Assembly: GCA_015655615.1 (NCBI GenBank)
Contig: JAATES010000347.1
Span: 1-6,653, forward strand
DNA length: 6,653 nt
Direction of reading: 5' to 3'
From: Actinomycetales bacterium
GTDB lineage: Bacteria > Actinomycetota > Actinomycetes > Actinomycetales > Cellulomonadaceae
Positions within the stretch are counted from its first letter, which is position 1; each line of letters begins with the position of its first letter. The notes below the pieces were generated by a model, which was given only the letters and a program-made list of their open reading frames with translations, ran no database searches and was not told the DNA's origin. Of this stretch, positions 1 through 6,653 are shown piece by piece. Both the position numbers and the translations under genes were made by a program.

Positions 1-1160
1 ACCACCTTGGCGAGCTGGACGTCGATGCCGCATTCCAGGGCGATCTCGATATAGCGCAGTTTGAGGGCGGGCGTGCTGCGTGAGGTGTTCACATGCTTGG
101 AGACCGCGCGCAGGATCTCGCTGCTGCGCTCGGACGAGACCCGGGTTCGCACCGCGTCGGCGTACAACTGGTGCATGACGGCGGTGACGAGTTCATCGCT
201 GCCGTCACGCGCCGTGCGCGAGGTGGTGGTCAGCAGGCCCCGGCGGTCGAGCTCGGCCACGGAGTCGCCAGGCGCCAGGTCGTGGAGCACCTGCACCGGA
301 AGCGGGCCGATCAGAGCCAGGGCCTCCAGTAGCATTCGCCCGTCTGACGAGAGCCGCTCCAGGTCGTTGGCCACGATGTCGTGCAGCTGCGGATCGGGGC
401 TGGAATGACCATCCCAGATCCACACGCCATCCGACTCGATGAACGCCCCCTGGCGCACCTGGTCTTCGATCAGCTTCGTCGAGTGAAACGGGTTTCCGCT
501 GGTCTGATTCCAGATCCGCCACATGGTGTCGGCCGTCACGGTGCCGCCGAGCCGTGCGTCCAGGTAGGCCTGCAGCTCGGCCCGCGTGAACTCGGAGAGG
601 TCCACCCGGCCCAGAGAGTTGTTCTTCCACAGGCCCAGCCAGGGGGACTGCCCCGCCGCAGAGGTCCGCAGCGTGGCGACCACCGTGACCTCGCCCTGCC
701 GGATCAGCCATGACAGTGCCTGCTGGCTCGTCCGATTGAGCAACTGGCCGTCTTCGACGCGCAGGAGGACCCGATGGCCGTCATAGCGCGCCCGCAGTGA
801 TTGCGAGATCCACCGGGCGGGATCGAGAGTGCCCGGCTTCTGCTGCATGAGGATCGGTTCCAGCGCGCCGAGCAGGTCGTAGTCGGGCTCATCGGCGTGC
901 AGCGTGACGACGCGGATCGACGGGTCGGCAGATGTCAGCGTGGTGAGCACCTGGCTGACCAGGTGGGTCTTCCCGGAACCTGCGGCACCGACGACCAACG
1001 CCCCGCGGCCGCTGGACAGCATCTCCAGGAGGTGGCCGGACTCGACCTCCCGGGGAACGGCCAGGGTCGTTGCCTGCCCGTTGACCGGCCGCTGATCGCG
1101 GTGGGACGCCGACGACGAGCCGACCGTGGCTGAGGCAGGTCTTTCGTCGAGTGTCGTCAT
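1..1160 (-). CDS. LuxR/MalT-type STAND ATPase regulator, N-terminal part (runs off the window)
   Basis: The minus strand reads open from an ATG at 1160 to the left edge, giving 386 residues with no stop, so the C-terminus is missing. A P-loop (Walker A) GAAGSGKT lies at residues 58-65. A Walker B-like strand VLLRVEDGQLL follows at 131-141, then ALSWLIRQ and a sensor-like strand VTVVATLRT at 158-166. This order is typical of the NTPase module of large LuxR/MalT-family STAND regulators, which usually end in a helix-turn-helix that would lie outside this window. The start is the first available: an in-frame TGA at 1191-1193 is followed only by non-start codons until 1160. No Shine-Dalgarno sequence precedes it, so a leaderless message is possible. 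The gene is divergent from the injection-system operon, which suggests local control of it, but that is inference. Other P-loop ATPases of the STAND class remain possible because the output domain is not visible. Confidence 0.85.
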   Translation of the reverse strand, partial: MTTLDERPASATVGSSSASHRDQRPVNGQATTLAVPREVESGHLLEMLSSGRGALVVGAAGSGKTHLVSQVLTTLTSADPSIRVVTLHADEPDYDLLGALEPILMQQKPGTLDPARWISQSLRARYDGHRVLLRVEDGQLLNRTSQQALSWLIRQGEVTVVATLRTSAAGQSPWLGLWKNNSLGRVDLSEFTRAELQAYLDARLGGTVTADTMWRIWNQTSGNPFHSTKLIEDQVRQGAFIESDGVWIWDGHSSPDPQLHDIVANDLERLSSDGRMLLEALALIGPLPVQVLHDLAPGDSVAELDRRGLLTTTSRTARDGSDELVTAVMHQLYADAVRTRVSSERSSEILRAVSKHVNTSRSTPALKLRYIEIALECGIDVQLAKV

Positions 1161-4100
1161 GGGGCAAGTCGATTCACGTCGGTGACGGTGTCACAGGAAG
1201 TCGAGTGGGCCTGAGGCCGGGGGGAGAGCAGGCGGTGTGACATGAGGCGGGGCCAATGAGGAAAGCGTGACCTAGGTCCCATCTTGCCAGAACAACGATC
1301 CCAGCGAAACCTCGGTACTGATTACCGATGTCGGCCGGGGCGGTACGGATCTACGGTCGAGGCGGAAATGGGCGGTCGACCTGCGGGTTTGCGCTGCCGA
1401 GGTCGTGCCATGGCGCGCTCCTACCCAGAGAAGAGGATGACTAGTGCCCACTTACACCGCACCAGGCGTATATGTCGAAGAGGTACCTTCGTCCCAGAAG
1501 GTCCTGACGTCCGCGCCGACCGCCGTGGCAGCCTTCGTCGGCTTCACCGAGAAGGCGCCCACTGACGACCCCAACGATCCGCACGGCCTCGCCCCGCGTC
1601 TGGTGACCAGCTGGCCGCAGTTCGAGAAGCTCTACGGCAGTTTCGTCGAGGGCGCCATCCTGCCGTTGTCGGTCTACGGCTACTTCCTCAACGGGGGAAC
1701 CCAGGCGCACATCGTGCGGATCCCCAACTCGGAGCCCGCCGGTGAGCCCGCTCGCGGAGAGCTTCCGGCGGCGGACCGGTCGCTGGGCTCGCCGATCAAG
1801 GTCGAGTCCATCGAGCCGGATTCGGATCTGACGATCCTGATCGAGTCCGCCGAGGTCGAGGACGACGCCGAGGGACCCGCGCCCTTCACGCTGTCGGTGC
1901 TGGAGGGGGACATCGTCATCGAGTCCTTCCCCGATCTGACGTTCGGTGGCAAGCGGGACGCCACCAAGGTGGTCAACGAGACCTCCACCAAGATCAAGAT
2001 CGAGGTGGAGGTGGCCGCCGACGTCGACTTGTCCTCACAGCTCGAACTGCTCAAGCCGGGCGCCTACGGCCTGGCCAAGGCCGCCCCGGTCCCGGTTCCG
2101 GTCAACGGCCGGAAGTTCGCCGGCTCGGAGTCGTCGCGCTCGGGCATCGCGGGCCTGGCCATCGCCGAGGACGTCACCATCGTGACGGTGCCGGACTTGA
2201 TCACGGCGGCGACCAAGGCAGACGGCAGTTTCGACCTGGGCCTGTGGAAGGCGGTACAGACCAGTTTGATCGCGCACTGCGAACTGCACTCCAACCGGAT
2301 CGCGCTGCTCGACGCCCCTCCCGGAATGTCGCCCCAGCAGATCAAGGAGTGGCGTGTCGGCGTCGCGCAGTACGACTCTGCCTTCGCCGCCCTCTACTAC
2401 CCCTGGATCAAGGTCGAGAACCCGATCGGTCAGGGCGCCGATGCCGAGGTGCTCATCCCGCCGTCGGGCCACATCGCCGGCGTGTGGGCCCGGACCGACG
2501 AGACGCGCGGCGTGTGGAAGGCCCCGGCCAACGACACCATCCGTGGCGTGCTCGACGTCGAGCGGGGAATCACGCAGACCGAGCAGGGCATCCTGAACCC
2601 CCTGGGCATCAATGCGATCCGTCCGTTCGGTGCGCGCGGCATCCGCATCTGGGGCGCTCGCACCTTGTCCTCCGACACCGACTGGCAGTACCTGAACGTG
2701 CGCCGGCTGTTCAACATGGTGGAGGCGACCGTCCTCGAGGGCACGCAGTGGGCCGTGTTCGAGCCCAACAACGTCGCACTGTGGGAGGGCGTCACCCGGA
2801 CCCTGACGGGGTACCTTCACGGCCTGTGGCAGTCCGGTGCGTTGTTCGGCTCGTCTGCGGACCAGGCATTCTTCGTTCGCTGCGACGCGACGACGAACAC
2901 CCCCCAGTCCATCGACGAGGGCAAGCTCGTGGTCGAGGTCGGCCTCGCGCCCGTCAAGCCTGCAGAGTTCGTCATCTTCCGGATCAGCCAGAACAAGCAG
3001 ACCGCATCCTGAGCGGTTGATCGTCCCCCCACGTTGCCAAGGAGTCTTCTATGTCCGCCGGACTGTTCACCACCGATCCGATCATCGCCCAGAACTTCTT
3101 CCTCGAAGTCGACGGCGAAGTCATCTCCCAGCTCATCTCCGTCTCCGGTCTCGATGTCGAGGTGGGCGTCGCCAAGGTCACCCAGGTCGGCAAGGGAGGC
3201 CAGAAGCAGCAGGTCAAGGCCCTCGGTCAGAGTGTCGAGTCGCCTGACCTGCAGTTGACCCGTGTCGCCCCGCTCGACATCGGCAACGACAACCTGTGGA
3301 AGTGGTTCTCCGACATCCGTTCCGGCGGGCTGGTGGCCACGGACCGCGCGGCCAAGCGCAAGAACGGGTCGATCGTGCTGTTCGACTCCGCCCACGGCGA
3401 GGTCGCACGCTTCAACTTCTTCAGCGGCTGGCCCACCAAGATCTCGACCGACCAGCTCTCGGTGGACTCGAACGAGGTCGTGAAGGAGTCCATCACCATC
3501 GCGATCGAGCGCCTGGAGAGGGTCAAGTGAGTCTTCAGACAACCTACGAGTTCACCCTTCCCCGCGGATTCGTCGACGAGCAGGGCGCGGTGCACCGCAA
3601 GGGCGTCATGCGCCTTGCGACCGCCAGGGATGAGCTCGAGCCGTTGCGAGACCCCACCATCGCGGGCCCGGAGGATCCGCGGCTCACGGTGGTGGTGCTC
3701 GCTCGGGTCGTCTCGACGCTCGGAAGCCTAGAGCTGGTCACGGTCCGCGAGATCGAGAACCTGTTCGCTGCCGATCTGGCCTACCTGCAGGACTTCTACG
3801 GCGTGATCAACTTCGGCACCCAGGCCGAGTACGAGGCGCTCGTCACGGGCGAATCGGCGGACCTGGTCTCGTCGTCCACGGTGTCGCGCGCAGCGGTGCC
3901 GGACCCCGGGTCCGGACCGGCAGTTCCTGAGGACGCTGCACAGCCGGTCGCCACCGGCGGGCCGGAGCAATGGGCGACCGCCGTGGCGGCCGAGGACGAG
4001 GCCACCACGCAACGGACCCCGGCCACGACGGGTGCTTCGCGCCCGGGCCGCTCGTCGATCGAGGAAATCCCCAGCGAGAGCCGCTGACGACTATGTTGCG

Positions 4101-6653
4101 ATACCCGATCGACGCCCTGTGGCAGGAGATCGCCTATCTGGCCTATCACGTGCATTGGCCATTGTCCGATTTGCTGGACCTGGAACATCTTGATCGTGTG
4201 CGCATGGTCCGTGCGGTATCCGCAATGAACGAGAGAGCATGGGAGGCGGTGCGCAGCAGTGGCTGAACTCGATTATCTGGGCGGCGAGCCGAGTCCCGCC
4301 TCGCAGTTCCTCTTCGAGGTGGACGGCGTGGTCATCGGGATGTTCCGGGAGGTCAGCGGGCTGGAGCTGAGCGTCGAGGTCGAGGACTTCGCCGAAGGCG
4401 GCCAGAACGGCTTCGTCCATCACTTCCCGGGGCGCATGAGCTGGCCCAACCTCGTGCTCAAACGGGGCCTGGTGGAGTCGGATGCCTTCTTCGAATGGGT
4501 CAACAAGTCCTCGGGCGAGGGCTTCGCGGCGAACGACAACACGTTGAAACGGGCCACGGGAGCGGTGACCGTGGTGGACTCGGTCGGCACACGGCTGCGT
4601 ACCTGGTCCTTCGATTCCGCCTTTGCGGTGCGGTGGTCGGGACCGCAGCTGAGCGTCGATGCCGAAGGGACACTCGAGGAATCGCTCGAGATCTCCCACC
4701 AGGGCTTCAGATCGAGGAAACCATGAGTGCGGTGTCCTCTGGTGCGCCCCCGGCGGGGCCGTCTGATGAGGAGCCTTCGCCGTTCGCTGCCGAGATCGCA
4801 CGGCGGTGGCGCCGGCCTGGGCCCGCGGTGGGTCGGCAGCGACCGGCGCTGATCGGCTCACTCGCGCTGTCGGCACGGAGATTCGCGACGGGGTGGGGCC
4901 GGCCGGTGGCGATCCGGCGGTCACTCGCCGGGCCGCGCCCTATGGGAGGGGCTTCTGTTGACGTCAGTGGGGTGCGACCACCGCGGTGGTGGTCCGAGTC
5001 GACGGTGTTCACCCCAGACCAGGACGCTCCGACGGCGCACGAGGTCGATCGCGCCACCCGTGGTCTGCCACGAGTGGTGCGCGCCTTGTCGGCGCAGTCG
5101 GAGGCACGACCTCAGGGCTCCTGGGCGACCACGGTGCCGAAGGTCGTCCCCATGCGGCTGCCCGCTGAGGTCGCCGCGATCGGAAAGCTGACGACGGGCG
5201 CCGATGTCGGTGCCCGTCGAGTGCGACAGGCACCCGAGCCGGGGAAGGCGGGGGGAGCTGGTCACGCATCGTCGGCGCCGGTCAGCGGCGCCCGCCAGGC
5301 TCCCCGGTCCACCTCGACGGTGCCGCCCACCCTGGCGCAGTCCAGTCCGCCGCACCGCCGGGATACCCCGCAGCCCGGTGTCCCGTCCGGTTCGCCGACC
5401 GATTCGCCATCCGCACCGCGACCGGGACGTCCACCCGGATCCGGAGCCGTTCCAGGGCCGACTCCGCTGACGGCGGGCAGGCTGGCTGCCCGCCGCTCTG
5501 CGGCGCAGGAGGCCTTGGCGGTGGCCGGCGCATCCCGCACCGGGGTGCCCGAGCCCGGCGGCGCTGCCCGCGCCAGCCTGATCGGCACGGCTGCTACTCC
5601 CCCGATGCCGGACCCCGGACCTGCGGTCCTGGTGGCGCACCGCCTGCTTGCCAGTGCCACCCGGCGTCCTCACGACGGAGCCATCGGCTCGGTGAACCCC
5701 AGCGGTGTGCCTGCAGCACGTGCCGCGCTCGGCGCTGCGCCAGTGGCGTCTCGCGCACCGCGCACCGCGCCGCCGGTCGTCAGCCCGCCTCGACACCAGT
5801 CGCGCGCCCACCCGGCGCGGACGGGAGCCGCGTCTTCCCGTCCGCACGGGGCGTCCGTGTCCCCCGGGGCATTGCCAGCACCCGCACCGGCCGCGAGCCT
5901 CTCGCAGGCCTCGGTGGTGGCAGCGGCGGCGACTGTCCCGACACTGTTGTCGGCGGAGCGGTCGGGCGCGGCCGTGCCACTCGACTCGCCGGTGCCGTCC
6001 AGCCCTCCGGTGCCGTCCAGCCCGGCCGCTCAGCATTCCAGCCCTCCGGTGACACAGGCCGGGTCTGCACCGGGTGGCGACTCCGCGGCGGTGCCGTCGC
6101 GGCAGGCGACCGGGGCGAGCCTGGTGCGGGAGGGGGCCGGATCGTCGTCGCCGGTGTCATCACGGGGCCAGGCTCCCCGGTTGCCAGGCGCCGGCCACGT
6201 CCGGGCCGTCGCGACCCGGCCACGCGGTTTCGCCCCCCTCCGGCGCAGGCTGAGCACCTCCCGCCCGTTGGGGATCGCGGGGTTCGAGCTCCATTCGGCG
6301 CTCGGTCCCGCCTCGTCCGCGGCACCCGGAACCCGGCACCCGGCGGTGTCACCCGCCGCAGGCTCTGCCAGCCGTGCGAGGGCGGGATCTTCCGGCCCGT
6401 TGCGCGGTCAAGCCTTCACAGGCAGGGGCACGCCCGGGGTCCGAGTGGCTGACCGTCCCGGCGCGGCGGGTGCGGCGCGCGGTGATCTCGGTCGGTTTCG
6501 GGGAGGTGCGGGAGCCGGGACTCCGGCCGCTGGCGATGCCCCTCGCGGTTCGGCTCGCCTCGAATCCCCGACGTCAGGGCAGCCGCTCCCGCCACCGGTG
6601 GCCGGGCAGCTGCACCCGGACCTGGCCCCGGTACGCCGGTTGGACTGGGCGGT

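Overview
The window comes from a high-GC chromosome, most probably an actinomycete such as Streptomyces or a relative. GC-ending codons dominate, GTG starts are common, genes overlap by a few bases, and the protein families match actinobacterial loci. It holds the opening part of an extracellular contractile injection system (eCIS) locus, the phage-tail-like particle family that includes the Photorhabdus virulence cassette, the antifeeding prophage and the Streptomyces CIS.

Layout. Positions 1-1160 (minus strand) carry the N-terminal 386 residues of a LuxR/MalT-type STAND ATPase regulator, cut by the window edge. A 283-base divergent intergenic region (1161-1443) contains three small perfect dyads that could be operators. 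From 1444 to the right end, everything reads on the plus strand as one tightly packed run: contractile sheath (1444-3012), inner tube protein 1 (3051-3530), Mu gp41-like tail assembly chaperone (3527-4087), a 57-residue DUF6760/GpE-like protein (4093-4266), inner tube paralogue 2 (4259-4726), and a very long Pro/Ala/Ser/Arg-rich, Lys-poor, Cys-free protein (4723 to beyond 6653) that I cannot assign to a family.

How the parts fit. Sheath and tube subunits form the contractile shell and rigid core of the particle. The gp41-like plus GpE-like pair corresponds to the tail assembly chaperone pair that phages encode between tube and tape-measure genes. The second tube paralogue probably forms a specialised ring or segment. 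The divergent STAND ATPase is a plausible local regulator. Baseplate, spike, LysM, AAA+ ATPase and terminator genes are not in the window and would be expected downstream.

The least explained element is the long disordered protein. It is open in one frame for 643 codons without a stop. Its location is where a tape-measure or cargo-type gene might sit, but its composition is unlike a classical helical tape measure. The -1 frame relation between the two chaperone genes, with a heptamer of slippery form in their shared open region, is the second point worth testing.
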